Assembly (NCBI GenBank): GCA_002483145.1
Contig: DLHJ01000014.1
Span: 372,001-436,000, forward strand
From: Cellvibrio sp. UBA7671
GTDB lineage: Bacteria; Pseudomonadota; Gammaproteobacteria; Pseudomonadales; Cellvibrionaceae
Reading direction: 5' to 3'
Length of the DNA stretch: 64,000 bases
Shown here: one piece after another, positions 25,895 to 35,716 of the stretch
Layout: every line of letters starts with the position of its first letter
Numbering within the stretch: position 1 is the stretch's first letter
Notes under the pieces: generated by a model
Told to the model about the DNA's origin: nothing
Databases searched by the model: none
What the model saw: the letters and a program-made list of their open reading frames with translations, nothing else
Translations under genes and position numbers: made by a program

Positions 25895-27781
25895 CTATAA
25901 ATAGGTGAAGAGGGACAACTGACTTACTTTTGCAAAACTTTGATGAGATGCATTTAAAATTAGTGTCTGCATGGACAGTTGAATACTAGCCTCGCTCACA
26001 TCCACACTTTCAAGACTGGCCAATACAGTTTTACTCGATAATGTAATATCCAGATTCAAGTCTTTTGCGCTTTCAAGCGTATTTAACCTTGCCCCGACCT
26101 CCCCTTGTACGGCAACCAAATTAGTCACTGTATTTTCAAGATTTGTCAGGGTTTTAGCGATCAGCTTTGCGAGCTCAGCCTTACTTACTGAAGTGTCTTG
26201 TACATTTCTCATGGCATCACTAAAGCGCGATAAGGTAGTCAATAAACCTTGTTTATCGGTAGATTCAACAAAAAAACTATCTCCAGGCTCCACCAACAGG
26301 CCACGTGTCGATGATGTGCCGATGCCTTGCGTATTTAAGCCCGTTACATCATCTAAAAAAGTGTTACCCCCTTTTATAGTGACCTTCGCATTAGACCCGG
26401 AAATAATACCCTGATCAGTCACCGTTAAACCCAAACGCATCAATTGCGCGGCATTGGCAGGATCATTAAATGCATTAGCCAGATCCGTTGCATTGGTAAT
26501 GTTTTGATTAAACGTAATAAATTCAGTTTTCCCATTCACCTCCAACTGAAATGTTAAGGGAGTAACACTAAAATCGTGCGCAGCGGTAAACGCAAACGGT
26601 AAATTGACCGAACTGGTTCCACTCCCCTGTGTTGCAAAACCCAATGCAGTATCCGTATCTGCACTACCGTTACTGATTGTGATATTCAAGCCTGTCGGAG
26701 AATGAAACCCCGTAGCATCAACAGTAATACCTAAATTAGCTAATTTATCGGCATTACTATTCGGGGCGCCCACAGCACTGTTAAATGCTGCAGCCAAATC
26801 TGTCGCGTTAGTGACGTTTTGATCCAACAGCAAGGTTTCCGTTTTGCCTCCCACAGAAATGGAAATAGTGGTGGGAGTTAAAGAGAAGTCGAAAGCACCT
26901 ATTGCACCAAAATCCAGATCTGCTGCAATTGCAGCCTCCCCAGGATAAGGATTACCCAATACTTGAAAACGCGCACCCGCCACCTCTATATCCACCCCGG
27001 CAATATAAGGTTGATCAACTAATAACTGTTTACCATTCGATTTTTGTGTAACGGTATAATTGATAGCAGCAGCTGTTTTGGTAAATGACACCACCAAATC
27101 ATCAGGATACAAAGCATCAAATTCTGCCTGATCAAAGACCTGCCCAACGGTAATAATCGCTGGAGGATTGGATTTATTGGAGGCACTGGCTGAAGTATTA
27201 AATGTATTATGGCCGCTGGGGATATCAACAAATGCTTTTTTACCTGAATCACTCACAGCGACACTCACGGATGCAGACGCCTGCAAGCGTAATTGCCCCT
27301 CATCACCCAAATAATGAAAATTGCCTCCGCCATCGCCCACAAAAGGTTGGGTACCACTTTGATAACCGGCAAAAATATATTGACCGGAAGCATTGCGCGT
27401 ATTTTGTAAATTCATCAACTCACTGAGGCGTGTATCCACTTCTGCCGCCAGTGCATCGTAGTTAGATGAAGTCATCACTGCAGTGTTACCGGCAGATACG
27501 GCCATCTCGCGCATACGATGCACGAGGTCCACAATACTTTGGAGATTGGTCTCTTCCAGATTCAAACTGTTTTCTGCCACATCAATGTTTTTTTTGTACT
27601 GTTCCGTACGCGCCAATTCCATATTCAATTGTAAAATGGTAGCTGCTGCAACAGGATCATCTGCAGGCGACAACACACGTTTACCCGTTGCAATTTGCTC
27701 CTGGGTTTTGGTGATAGCAGCTTGCGCCTGACCAATACCCAGATTGGCAATATTATAAATTTGTGTGGTAGATACACGCAT
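25895..27781 (-). CDS. flgL: Hook-filament junction protein FlgL
   Basis: 628 aa from an ATG with AGGA upstream. FlgL (HAP3) joins the hook to the filament. The N-terminus is typical (MRVSTTQIYNIANLGIGQAQ, TGKRVLSPADDPVA), as are NASGQYIFAGYQSGTQPF and the flagellin-like C-terminus. It is about twice the usual length. The extra sequence includes two tandem copies of a ~90-residue unit at residues about 296-391 and 402-491 (NVTNATDLAAAFN against NITNATDLANAFN). It lies at the end of the flgFGHIJKL transcript, about 210 bp after flgK. Confidence 0.93.
   Translation of the reverse strand: MRVSTTQIYNIANLGIGQAQAAITKTQEQIATGKRVLSPADDPVAAATILQLNMELARTEQYKKNIDVAENSLNLEETNLQSIVDLVHRMREMAVSAGNTAVMTSSNYDALAAEVDTRLSELMNLQNTRNASGQYIFAGYQSGTQPFVGDGGGNFHYLGDEGQLRLQASASVSVAVSDSGKKAFVDIPSGHNTFNTSASASNKSNPPAIITVGQVFDQAEFDALYPDDLVVSFTKTAAAINYTVTQKSNGKQLLVDQPYIAGVDIEVAGARFQVLGNPYPGEAAIAADLDFGAIGAFDFSLTPTTISISVGGKTETLLLDQNVTNATDLAAAFNSAVGAPNSNADKLANLGITVDATGFHSPTGLNITISNGSADTDTALGFATQGSGTSSVNLPFAFTAAHDFSVTPLTFQLEVNGKTEFITFNQNITNATDLANAFNDPANAAQLMRLGLTVTDQGIISGSNAKVTIKGGNTFLDDVTGLNTQGIGTSSTRGLLVEPGDSFFVESTDKQGLLTTLSRFSDAMRNVQDTSVSKAELAKLIAKTLTNLENTVTNLVAVQGEVGARLNTLESAKDLNLDITLSSKTVLASLESVDVSEASIQLSMQTLILNASHQSFAKVSQLSLFTYL
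26309..26578 (-). repeat. FlgL internal repeat, second copy
   Basis: Encodes FlgL residues about 402-491, from HDFSVTPLTFQLEVNGKTE to GLNTQGIGTSS. It aligns in order with the first copy at 26609-26896. This is an internal duplication seen at protein level. Confidence 0.75.
26609..26896 (-). repeat. FlgL internal repeat, first copy
   Basis: Encodes FlgL residues about 296-391, from AFDFSLTPTTISISVGGKTE to GFATQGSGTSS. It is separated from the second copy by about 10 residues. Confidence 0.75.
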
Positions 27782-27925
27782 AATGCATTCCTCAATAGCG
27801 GCAAAAAAGCGGCAAGGAATTGCCAATATTTTGCTGATATGAAACTCAACGCACAAACTGTTCCAACTTTTACAGAAAAGATGACGGGACAGGAAATAGC
27901 CACAGAGGAATTAAACAAGAAATGA

Positions 27926-27953
27926 CAGAGTCTCAGTCACTGACAAGACTCTG
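27926..27953 (-). terminator. Hairpin between flgK and flgL
   Basis: CAGAGTCT and AGACTCTG enclose an inner TCAGT-C-ACTGA palindrome, giving a nested stem in the 212-bp flgK-flgL gap. No T-run follows. It may be a partial terminator or a processing site. Confidence 0.4.
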
Positions 27954-27993
27954 ATAAGGTCATGCTGTAAGGAGAAATTAACAGCGTGAATTA

Positions 27994-30801
27994 TTACAAA
28001 GAACTCAACAAGGTATCAAACAATTCCCGAGCAACGGATATCACTTGCGCATTAGCTTGATAAAGTTGTTGGAATTTAATCAAATCCGCTGCTTCTTCAT
28101 CCAAATTCACGCCGGAAATACCCTCGCGCATAGTTTGTGTTTGTTCTAGCAAGCTTTTACTAGCTTCAGTATTAATTTTTGAAAGGCTACTTTTCGTTCC
28201 CACCTCCTCAACCAATTTTGAGTAGCCATCAGCAAAGCTTAGGGTGCCGTCCTGCAGCGTCTTGATTGAGTCAAGAGCGGTCATCGCTAATGCATTACGG
28301 TTATCATTTTTTCCGTTGCTATTGAAACCTATTGTAAATGTATCCCCTGCTTTGGGTTGGCCATTGATTGCAACCTGATACCCGAGAAAAGACGAAGACG
28401 CAAAATCGGACAAACTACTATCACCAAACAATGGGCTATTAGTTGGTGATGTTTGCAGACTAATGCCATTAGCCATAGTGATATCAACACGGCCACCCAC
28501 CGTTACAGTGCTTTGCTCCACGGTTCCCACTGTTAAGGGATCATCTTGCCCGGTTAAACGCACATTGGGATTTCCAGTACCATCATTGACATCAATGGAA
28601 TTGATTCCCGCATTTGACGCAGATAAACGAATATCCAAATTAACGCCTGACGACGCTACCAAACGCAATTCCGGCATACCAGTAATTGGATGGTTGGTAC
28701 TTTGTGCACGAATACCCAACGCTTTTAGATTTTCATTGGAATTAATTCGCTCCGCAATATAATCGTTAAATTCCGCTTCACTTACGTTTGGATTGGGGAC
28801 ATCGGAAGCAAAGGCATTGTTAGCGAAATTGTATTCCAGCAAATTTTCACCATTAACGGAAAGCTGTAATGGTGGTGCATAAGTAGTGTTATCAAAATTA
28901 ATATCAGTAATGGTTGCAGTAGTAAACGCGTTGGCAGAAACACCCGATAGAGCACTAATCCTCGCAGCGGTTTGCGCAGCCGAAGCCCCAGGGGAGGTAG
29001 TAATGGTTTTGTTGGTAATTGCACCGGTTTGTGGGTCGCGAATAGTGAATCGCAATTGCTCAGCCAAATAACCATTCGATTGCGGCAAACTGGCCGCTGT
29101 CATAGGCCCGGGTAAATCGGGCGGCTCAGTTGCTGTTTGTGCAATGCGCCCTGCCGGTAAACCAAGCCGATCACCACTACCGGTAACACGTGCCTCACCG
29201 ATATCGGTAGTAAAAATATTATTGCTTGCACCGGGAATAAACGTTTGGTCGCGCATGGCGGGAACCAAATCTTTTGGATTTGCCGGATCAGAATTATCCA
29301 AAACGTCGTAGGTCGTTTCAGAAGTAAAACGAATAATGATTGGTGGAGACAAAGTGCCAGGAGTACTGAATGCAGGCAAACGATTGCCATCAATATCGAC
29401 CAGACTTAATACTTCACCCGCATTGATCAAACCACTACCCGAGTTGCTAGTATTGCCAGCCGTACGGATTGGAGCTGCAAAAGCCAAATCTTCTGGTCGT
29501 TTTATTTCCGCATGTATATCTCTGGAACCTTGTTTGGTTGGCTGGAGTGTAAACGTATCACCACCCTGAAAAGAGCCGCTGGTTAAATTTACCGTAATGC
29601 CATCGAATGAAACAGTGGCGGGATAAGCTCCAGTCAAAGTGCCCTGCTCCACCACATTTTTATCTGACAAACGGGTAATTACATAATTGCTGGTGTTAGG
29701 GACTATCTCAAAACGATAATCGCTGGTGGTCATCTGACTAATATCGTCAATGGTGACGGAAATATTGCGATCATACGGCTGCGCATTTTGTCCATGCACA
29801 ACGCGATTAGCTGCTGATACAGGATCATTGATATCGCCAAATAATTTTTGACCGTAATCGCCATCCAGATCGATACCTTGTTGCTGCTGGGTATTGAATT
29901 GATCAGCAATTGCCAGCGCAATGCGCCCCAGTTCATTCATTGAGGGGTAAAGAACCTGCTCACGAAAACTCAACAATCCACCAACCTGACCACCGGAAAT
30001 TTGCGCAGTCACATCAGCACTAGATGCATTGCTCTTTAGTTGGATTTTTCCGTCATTGCTGACACTGAATGAACTGACTTGAGTACCAACCACCAGTGGC
30101 TGGCCATTACCTATAAATATATTGACATCACCATCATCTTGTTTAATGACTTGTAGCGATACCAGCTCGGACAACTTACGCAATGCCTCATCGCGTTTAT
30201 CCATCAAGTCATTGGGCTGATTACCATCACCAGATGCGCGTTTATCCGCAATTGCCTGATTTAATGATGCAATTGACTGCGCAAGCGAGCTCATTTGCGA
30301 TGTAACAGTATCTATTTCACGATTCACACTCTTCTCAACATCATCCATGCGCTGATACAAATTATTAAAACGAATACTTAAACTTTCCACCTCGGTCACA
30401 ATGAGTTGGCGGCCAGGTGTAGACGAAGGATCATTTGCGCCGTTTTGCATAGACGCAAAAAAAGTTTGCAGCGCCCCTGTTAACCCGGTACTCACATCAG
30501 CAAACAATTTATCCAGTTTACCAATATTGGAGTTATATTTATCGAGCTGATTAAAAGTCGATGTATCCTGGCGTAATTGTGCCGTTACAAATTCATTGAC
30601 TATTCGTTCAATCGATACCGTAGTAACACCAGAACCGATAAACCCCGCACTACCGATATTTTGTTCCGGGCGAGTAGCATAGTTAACTTCCTGCCGCGTA
30701 TAGCCCGCGGTATTGGCATTGGAAATATTATGCCCAGCGGTTCGCAGCGCATTCTGGCTAGCTTGCAACCCAGAAATGGCATTGGAGAGAATTCCAGACA
30801 T
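27994..30801 (-). CDS. flgK: Hook-filament junction protein FlgK
   Basis: 935 aa. FlgK (HAP1) sits at the hook-filament junction. The N-terminus MSGILSNAISGLQASQNALR plus TAGHNISNANTAGYTRQEVN is diagnostic, and the C-terminal helix (GVNLDEEAADLIKFQQLYQA, VISVARELFDTLLSS) is intact. Typical FlgK proteins have 450-680 residues; the excess lies between about 330 and 830 and includes a Flagellin_IN-like stretch (RISALSGVSANAFTTATIT) also found in FlgE and the flagellins. It starts 4 bp after the flgJ stop. Confidence 0.96.
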   Translation of the reverse strand: MSGILSNAISGLQASQNALRTAGHNISNANTAGYTRQEVNYATRPEQNIGSAGFIGSGVTTVSIERIVNEFVTAQLRQDTSTFNQLDKYNSNIGKLDKLFADVSTGLTGALQTFFASMQNGANDPSSTPGRQLIVTEVESLSIRFNNLYQRMDDVEKSVNREIDTVTSQMSSLAQSIASLNQAIADKRASGDGNQPNDLMDKRDEALRKLSELVSLQVIKQDDGDVNIFIGNGQPLVVGTQVSSFSVSNDGKIQLKSNASSADVTAQISGGQVGGLLSFREQVLYPSMNELGRIALAIADQFNTQQQQGIDLDGDYGQKLFGDINDPVSAANRVVHGQNAQPYDRNISVTIDDISQMTTSDYRFEIVPNTSNYVITRLSDKNVVEQGTLTGAYPATVSFDGITVNLTSGSFQGGDTFTLQPTKQGSRDIHAEIKRPEDLAFAAPIRTAGNTSNSGSGLINAGEVLSLVDIDGNRLPAFSTPGTLSPPIIIRFTSETTYDVLDNSDPANPKDLVPAMRDQTFIPGASNNIFTTDIGEARVTGSGDRLGLPAGRIAQTATEPPDLPGPMTAASLPQSNGYLAEQLRFTIRDPQTGAITNKTITTSPGASAAQTAARISALSGVSANAFTTATITDINFDNTTYAPPLQLSVNGENLLEYNFANNAFASDVPNPNVSEAEFNDYIAERINSNENLKALGIRAQSTNHPITGMPELRLVASSGVNLDIRLSASNAGINSIDVNDGTGNPNVRLTGQDDPLTVGTVEQSTVTVGGRVDITMANGISLQTSPTNSPLFGDSSLSDFASSSFLGYQVAINGQPKAGDTFTIGFNSNGKNDNRNALAMTALDSIKTLQDGTLSFADGYSKLVEEVGTKSSLSKINTEASKSLLEQTQTMREGISGVNLDEEAADLIKFQQLYQANAQVISVARELFDTLLSSL

Positions 30802-30805
30802 AGGA

Positions 30806-31990
30806 CTACTCCACTAATTTTCGGCCAGCAATGGCCGCGGTAGACAGTAAAGTTTGCGCCGACTGAGCCAGTTCATTAATCGTACGAATGGCATCACTAT
30901 TTAGCAAACCTTTAATTTTTTTCGCGTAACCAGGATCAGTTGCATAACCTGCAGATTGTAAAGCGTCTGCATAAGCTGACGAGTTTTTACCTGCACTCAG
31001 CGCTTGTTGGTAGCGCGGATTGTTCTTCATAAGATTGACGTAATCAGAAAAGCTTTCTGCGTAATTGGTGTATTTACGAAAATCTGACTTTTCATTTGTT
31101 GCTACACCATTGCGATACTCAAGAGTAGTGACATTAACTTTATCGCCCTGCCAACCCGTATTCGCTTTGATATTAAACAAGTTAAAACTATTTCCGCCTT
31201 GTTTGTCATGAATAACATGTTTTCCCCAACCCGTTTCCAACGCCACTTGGGCGATCAATACATCCGGATTAATATTCAATTCTGCAGCAGCTTTTTCTGC
31301 ATGGGGTTTAAGCAACATGACAAAATTTTCCTGAGTGTTGCTTATACTGGCTTTTTGACCGGCGCGAATGTTAGAAGGTTGAACCTTATTCAGTAAAGCC
31401 GGCACAGCTACATAGTTGACAGAGGATATTGCAGATAGCTCATCACTCTTGGCATTTTCACCACCTAATAATGATTGCAATTGGGAGTTATCACTCATGC
31501 GCATAAAATCATTGATCCACTCATCCAGAGTGTCCGCATTTTCAACTTCATTAGACTGTGTAGCTATCGGTGATGTTGTTTGATGCTCAACGGGTTCAGG
31601 CAAAAGCCCGGTGTCATTACCGAAACGGGTCTGAGCGTCTTCGGGTTTCATTCCACCGCCATAATTTTTCAGCATTTGCTGGTAAAAATGATCTGCCAGC
31701 CCAATACCTGAACCACTGGTCAAATTGAGCACCATTTGCTGGTCAAGCATATCGCGATGAAAACGTGTGGTCTGACTATCAAAGTAATTGCCATCCCCGA
31801 ATGCATCATTTGCTTCGCGCATGGTTTTTAGCATTTGTTGTACAAACATGGCTTCAAACTTTTTAGCTACCTCTTTTAATGCCTGCGGATCTTTGTCGCG
31901 CCCCATGGCCTTGATCGAATTCAATGAATTAGGATCGAAATAAGAATCCTTTACTTGCGACGCGCCAGCGCTGGCATCAATAGGCAACAT
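30806..31990 (-). CDS. flgJ: Flagellar rod assembly protein / muramidase FlgJ
   Basis: 394 aa with two domains. The N-terminal rod-scaffolding domain (about 35-110: LKEVAKKFEAMFVQQMLKTM) caps the growing rod. The C-terminal glucosaminidase-type peptidoglycan hydrolase (about 225-375) has catalytic Glu252 in VALETGWGKHVI and the typical YNLFNIKA-like segment as SFNLFNIKANTGWQG. Between them is a low-complexity linker of about 100 residues. The bifunctional form is standard for beta- and gammaproteobacteria. The gene abuts flgI with no gap. Confidence 0.96.
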   Translation of the reverse strand: MLPIDASAGASQVKDSYFDPNSLNSIKAMGRDKDPQALKEVAKKFEAMFVQQMLKTMREANDAFGDGNYFDSQTTRFHRDMLDQQMVLNLTSGSGIGLADHFYQQMLKNYGGGMKPEDAQTRFGNDTGLLPEPVEHQTTSPIATQSNEVENADTLDEWINDFMRMSDNSQLQSLLGGENAKSDELSAISSVNYVAVPALLNKVQPSNIRAGQKASISNTQENFVMLLKPHAEKAAAELNINPDVLIAQVALETGWGKHVIHDKQGGNSFNLFNIKANTGWQGDKVNVTTLEYRNGVATNEKSDFRKYTNYAESFSDYVNLMKNNPRYQQALSAGKNSSAYADALQSAGYATDPGYAKKIKGLLNSDAIRTINELAQSAQTLLSTAAIAGRKLVE

Positions 31991-33094
31991 TTAAATCACC
32001 ACCAGTTCTGCTTTGAGCGCACCGGATTGTTTCAGCGCCTCCAAAATTGCCATCAAGTCACTGGGTGATGCACCGACGTTATTTACCGATTTCACTATGT
32101 CATCCAGATTGGCGCCAGGAGCAAATTTAAACATCGGATTATTTTCTTCTTCTGCTTGCACATTGCTACTAGGTACAACAACTGTTTGTCCTCCCGCAAG
32201 TGCATTGGGCTGGCTTACAGTAAGGCTTTCTGCAACGGATACCGTAAGACTGCCATGAGTCACAGCAACCGGTGATACGCGTACATTTTTACCGACCACA
32301 ATAGTGCCAGTACGTGAATTGATAATGACCTTGGCAACCTCTTCGCCGGGAGTGACATCGATATTTTCCAGCATGGAAATAAAATCTACGCGCTGAGCCG
32401 GATTAACTGGTGAGCTGACCATAATAGAAACAGCATCTAACGGGCGAGCAACATCTGGCCCGAGCATGGCATTAATACTTTTTGCCAGTGCATTGGCAGT
32501 AGTGAAGTCTGCACGATGCAAATTAAACACAATTGGCTGGCCGCCAGCGAAATTAGTTTCCACCATACGCTCAACAATCGCCCCGCTTGGAATACGTCCC
32601 GCACTGGGAATGTTCACGGTAATTTTTGAGCCGTCATTACCTGAGGCACTGAGTCCACCTACAACCAAATTACCTTGTGCAACCGCGTAAACTTTTCCAT
32701 CAAGACCTTTTAAAGGGGTCATTAACAAACTACCACCGCGCAAACTTTTCGCATTACTAATAGATGAAACCGTAACATCAATAGTCTGGCCTGGTTTTGC
32801 AAACGCGGGCAACTCCGCCTGAATCATTACGGCCGCAACATTTTTCATTTGCATACGCGCACCTTCCGGTACCGTAATGCCAAATTGTTTAAGCATGCTA
32901 TTGAATGATTGGGTTGTAAAAGGAGATTGGGTTGTCTGGTCACCCGTGCCATCTAACCCAACCACTAAACCATATCCAACCAATTGGTTGGCACGTACCC
33001 CTGCGACACTGGCAATATCTTTAATGCGCTCGGCTTGGGCGACACTGCTCAATGCCAGAGCCACACCAAACAGCAGAAACAAAAATTTACGCAT
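31991..33094 (-). CDS. flgI: Flagellar P-ring protein FlgI
   Basis: 367 aa with a Sec signal peptide cleaved after about residue 21 (SSVAQA). FlgI forms the peptidoglycan-level bushing around the rod. Typical motifs are [44 protein letters not shown] and [18 protein letters not shown]. Length and composition are normal. It lies between flgH and flgJ. Confidence 0.97.
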   Translation of the reverse strand: MRKFLFLLFGVALALSSVAQAERIKDIASVAGVRANQLVGYGLVVGLDGTGDQTTQSPFTTQSFNSMLKQFGITVPEGARMQMKNVAAVMIQAELPAFAKPGQTIDVTVSSISNAKSLRGGSLLMTPLKGLDGKVYAVAQGNLVVGGLSASGNDGSKITVNIPSAGRIPSGAIVERMVETNFAGGQPIVFNLHRADFTTANALAKSINAMLGPDVARPLDAVSIMVSSPVNPAQRVDFISMLENIDVTPGEEVAKVIINSRTGTIVVGKNVRVSPVAVTHGSLTVSVAESLTVSQPNALAGGQTVVVPSSNVQAEEENNPMFKFAPGANLDDIVKSVNNVGASPSDLMAILEALKQSGALKAELVVI

Positions 33095-33132
33095 AAAAAT
33101 ACCTCAGGTTAAAAAACTACGCTTATATCAAA

Positions 33133-33834
33133 TCACAAAGGCCATAAATCGCTATTAAAGAAACGCGACAACCACCCCATGGACTGGGAATTGGCCAACT
33201 CACCGGTACCGCTGTAAGAAATCTTTGCATTCGCCAAACGGGTAGAAACAATAGTGTTATCCGGTGCAATATCGTCTGGGCGCACCATGCCGCTGATGCG
33301 GATAAATTCGTCGCCACGATTGAGTGTGATCCACTTTTCACCACGAACAATTAAATTTCCATTAGGTAAAATCTCCGCAACGGTAACGGTGATATTACCT
33401 TGCAAGCTGTTGCTTTGATCGGCGTCGGAACTACCATCAAAGGTTCGATCCTGTTCAAGCGTGGTGGTTAACTCATTACCTTTAATCGTTGGATTAACAC
33501 CTAACAATGGCCCCGCATTAAAATCCACTGTGCTTTTTTTACCCGTTGCAACGCCAGAGGATTTTCTCGATACGGTCCGCTCGCTCAAGGTGACGGTAAT
33601 AACGTCTCCCACAAAATGTGCTTTTCGATCATCAAATAAATTAAGACCATAAGCAGCCTGATACAGGGAGCCTTCAGTGCGTTGCGGCATCGGCATATTG
33701 GCTGCGATTGTCGGCGCATAGGCAGGATCATCTGGCATGGGTTTTTTGTTAGTAAAACAACCACCAAGACCGATAGAAACTAAAACCACAATCAGTTTGG
33801 TGAGGAGTTTTTTACGAAACAAAAGAGCGCGCAT
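33133..33834 (-). CDS. flgH: Flagellar L-ring lipoprotein FlgH
   Basis: 233 aa from the ATG at 33834; an earlier TTG is less likely. The lipobox LGGC (Cys26) directs it to the outer membrane, where it forms the L-ring. Core motifs are GSLYQAAYGLNLFDD, VGDVITVTLSERT, GNLIVRGEKWITLN and ISGMVRPDDIAPDNT. It follows flgG after a 15-bp gap. Confidence 0.96.
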   Translation of the reverse strand: MRALLFRKKLLTKLIVVLVSIGLGGCFTNKKPMPDDPAYAPTIAANMPMPQRTEGSLYQAAYGLNLFDDRKAHFVGDVITVTLSERTVSRKSSGVATGKKSTVDFNAGPLLGVNPTIKGNELTTTLEQDRTFDGSSDADQSNSLQGNITVTVAEILPNGNLIVRGEKWITLNRGDEFIRISGMVRPDDIAPDNTIVSTRLANAKISYSGTGELANSQSMGWLSRFFNSDLWPL

Positions 33835-33849
33835 AATCAAATCACTCAA

Positions 33850-34635
33850 TTAGAGATTTTGGGTAATGTATTGCAACATTTGATCGGCCGTAGAGACCAC
33901 CTTGGAATTCATTTCGTAGGCGCGCTGGGTGGTAATCATATTCACCATTTCCTCTACAATATCCACGTTGGAATTTTCCAGCATGCCCTGCTTGATTACG
34001 CCCAAACCATTTTCACCAGGAGTGCCTTGAACCGGGTTTCCACTCGCTACAGTTTCCACAAATAAATTCCCACCAATTGGTTGCAAGCCAGAATGGTTAA
34101 TAAAATCTACCAAGGTAATATCACCCAATTGTTGGGGTTCTACCTGACCGGGAGTGTACGCATTCACTGTACCCGTCGTGCCAATCGTAATTTTGTTGGC
34201 CCCTTCCGGAACAATAATCGCGGGCTCCAATAAATAACCATCAGCATTGACTAATTGACCTTCACCATTAATTTGCAGCTGGCCATTACGGGTGTAGGCA
34301 ATAGTTCCATCGGGTTGGAGCACTTGTAAAAAACCATGGCCATCAATAGCAACATCCAATGATTGTTCGGTGACTTGCAATGTACCTTGGGTAAATTCTT
34401 TTTGGGTTGCAACAACCCGCACGCCCGCACCCAATTGCAAACCCGATGGCAATTCAGTTTCCTGGGTTTGTTGTGCCCCCGGTTGACGCTGGTTTTGATA
34501 AAGTAAATCTTCAAAAACGGCACGGTCACGCTTAAAACCGATGGTGCTGGTATTGGCCAAATTATTGGAGATAGTGGTTAACTGACGATCTTGTGCTGAC
34601 AAGCCGGTTTTACTGACATAGAGTGCGGCATGCAT
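33850..34635 (-). CDS. flgG: Flagellar distal rod protein FlgG
   Basis: 261 aa, normal length. The rod/hook N-terminal motif (LYVSKTGLSAQDRQLTTISN followed by NLANTSTIGFKRDRAVFEDL) and the C-terminal SNVDIVEEMVNMITTQRAYE are clear. FlgG builds the distal rod through the P- and L-rings. It is second in the flgF operon. Confidence 0.97.
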   Translation of the reverse strand: MHAALYVSKTGLSAQDRQLTTISNNLANTSTIGFKRDRAVFEDLLYQNQRQPGAQQTQETELPSGLQLGAGVRVVATQKEFTQGTLQVTEQSLDVAIDGHGFLQVLQPDGTIAYTRNGQLQINGEGQLVNADGYLLEPAIIVPEGANKITIGTTGTVNAYTPGQVEPQQLGDITLVDFINHSGLQPIGGNLFVETVASGNPVQGTPGENGLGVIKQGMLENSNVDIVEEMVNMITTQRAYEMNSKVVSTADQMLQYITQNL

Positions 34636-34696
34636 GATATTTTCCTCGGGTTAATTACTTGTTATCTGCACAAGTATTAAAAAATGTTTGCATCAA

Positions 34697-35440
34697 TTAC
34701 GACATCTGCAGCAGCTGTGCAGAACTGGCTGAGTTCTCTTCCGCAGTCTTCATGATTTTTACTTGCATTTCATATTGGCGAGCGAGGCTGAGAATTTGCG
34801 TAAATTCCTCAATCGCATTGACGTTACTGCTTTCGAGCATGCCGCTACGCAAAGTGACTTCCACCGCTGGTAATGCAAGTTGCCCATCGCGCTGGCGAAA
34901 TAAACCGTCATCACCTTTTTCAATCGCTTGGATATCGGGATTTACCAATTTGATTTGCCCGACCTGCACCATGGCTTCAGGCCCCTGCCCCTGCCCAACG
35001 ATAGAAATAATGCCGTCGGCGCCCACCTGAACTTTTTCATTTTCGGGAATATTGATGGGTCCACCAGCACCCAACACTGGCAATCCATTGGCTGTACGCA
35101 GCATGCCGGTAGCGTCCACCGTCATATTGCCAGCACGGGTATAGGCCTCAGTGCCGTCAGGTGCTTGCACTGCGATGAAACCATCTCCCTGGATAGCCAC
35201 ATCAAGAGGATTGTTGGTAGCGATCATTGCGCCAGGAGTAAAGTCTGCGCGTGGGGATTCAGTCATCGCATAGGCTCGGGTTGGCTGGCCATCGCCGTAA
35301 TACACTCCCATGCTGCGCGACTGCTCAAAGTCAGCACGGAAACCGGTTGTACTGAGGTTGGCGAGATTATTGGCGCGGTTGGCTTGCGCCAGCATGTTGT
35401 GCTTGGCACCGGTCATGGCGATAAAAAGCGCTTTGTCCAC
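34697..35440 (-). CDS. flgF: Flagellar proximal rod protein FlgF
   Basis: 247 aa. The start is GTG, with GGAG 7 nt upstream. Rod-protein motifs are seen at both ends (MTGAKHNMLAQANRANNLAN, SNVNAIEEFTQILSLARQYE). It is the first gene of flgFGHIJKL. A terminator and a sigma-54 promoter lie between flgE and flgF, so this operon is transcribed separately from flgBCDE. Confidence 0.96.
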   Translation of the reverse strand: MDKALFIAMTGAKHNMLAQANRANNLANLSTTGFRADFEQSRSMGVYYGDGQPTRAYAMTESPRADFTPGAMIATNNPLDVAIQGDGFIAVQAPDGTEAYTRAGNMTVDATGMLRTANGLPVLGAGGPINIPENEKVQVGADGIISIVGQGQGPEAMVQVGQIKLVNPDIQAIEKGDDGLFRQRDGQLALPAVEVTLRSGMLESSNVNAIEEFTQILSLARQYEMQVKIMKTAEENSASSAQLLQMS

Positions 35441-35525
35441 GATATGTCTCCAGTCGCTAGCAGTCTGGAACCTGGTAATTCAGGTGCTGCTAGTTTTTTG
35501 GCGGATTTGCCGTTACTGGAGGTTT

Positions 35526-35541
35526 TGCAAGAGCGGTGCCA
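35526..35541 (-). promoter_or_regulatory. Sigma-54 promoter of flgFGHIJKL
   Basis: On the minus strand TGGCACCGCTCTTGCA: an exact TGGCAC and TTGCA with 10 nt between GG and GC. It lies 86 bp before the flgF GTG. Confidence 0.85.
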
Positions 35542-35643
35542 ATCTTTGCGATAAAACTAACACATTGAAATAAAAGGATATTTTTATAATTTTCTATGAC
35601 GGCACAAGGTGATGCGCCTGTCTAACTTTAAGGAAAAATAGAA

Positions 35644-35673
35644 AGCGGCAAAGAGCTTCCGCTCTTTGCCGCT
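35644..35673 (-). terminator. Intrinsic terminator of flgBCDE
   Basis: A 13-bp perfect stem (AGCGGCAAAGAGC) with a 4-nt loop is followed on the minus strand by a T-rich tract. It lies 44 bp past the flgE stop. Confidence 0.88.
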
Positions 35674-35716
35674 GTTTATTCTGATGGTTGGCCGCAATTT
35701 GTCGCGCCCTAATTGA

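Noticed and set aside
27811-27825. Sigma-54-like TGGCAATTCCTTGCC on the minus strand before flgL
   Set aside because: GG and GC are only 9 nt apart. Sigma-54 spacing is strict at 10 nt, so it is not called.
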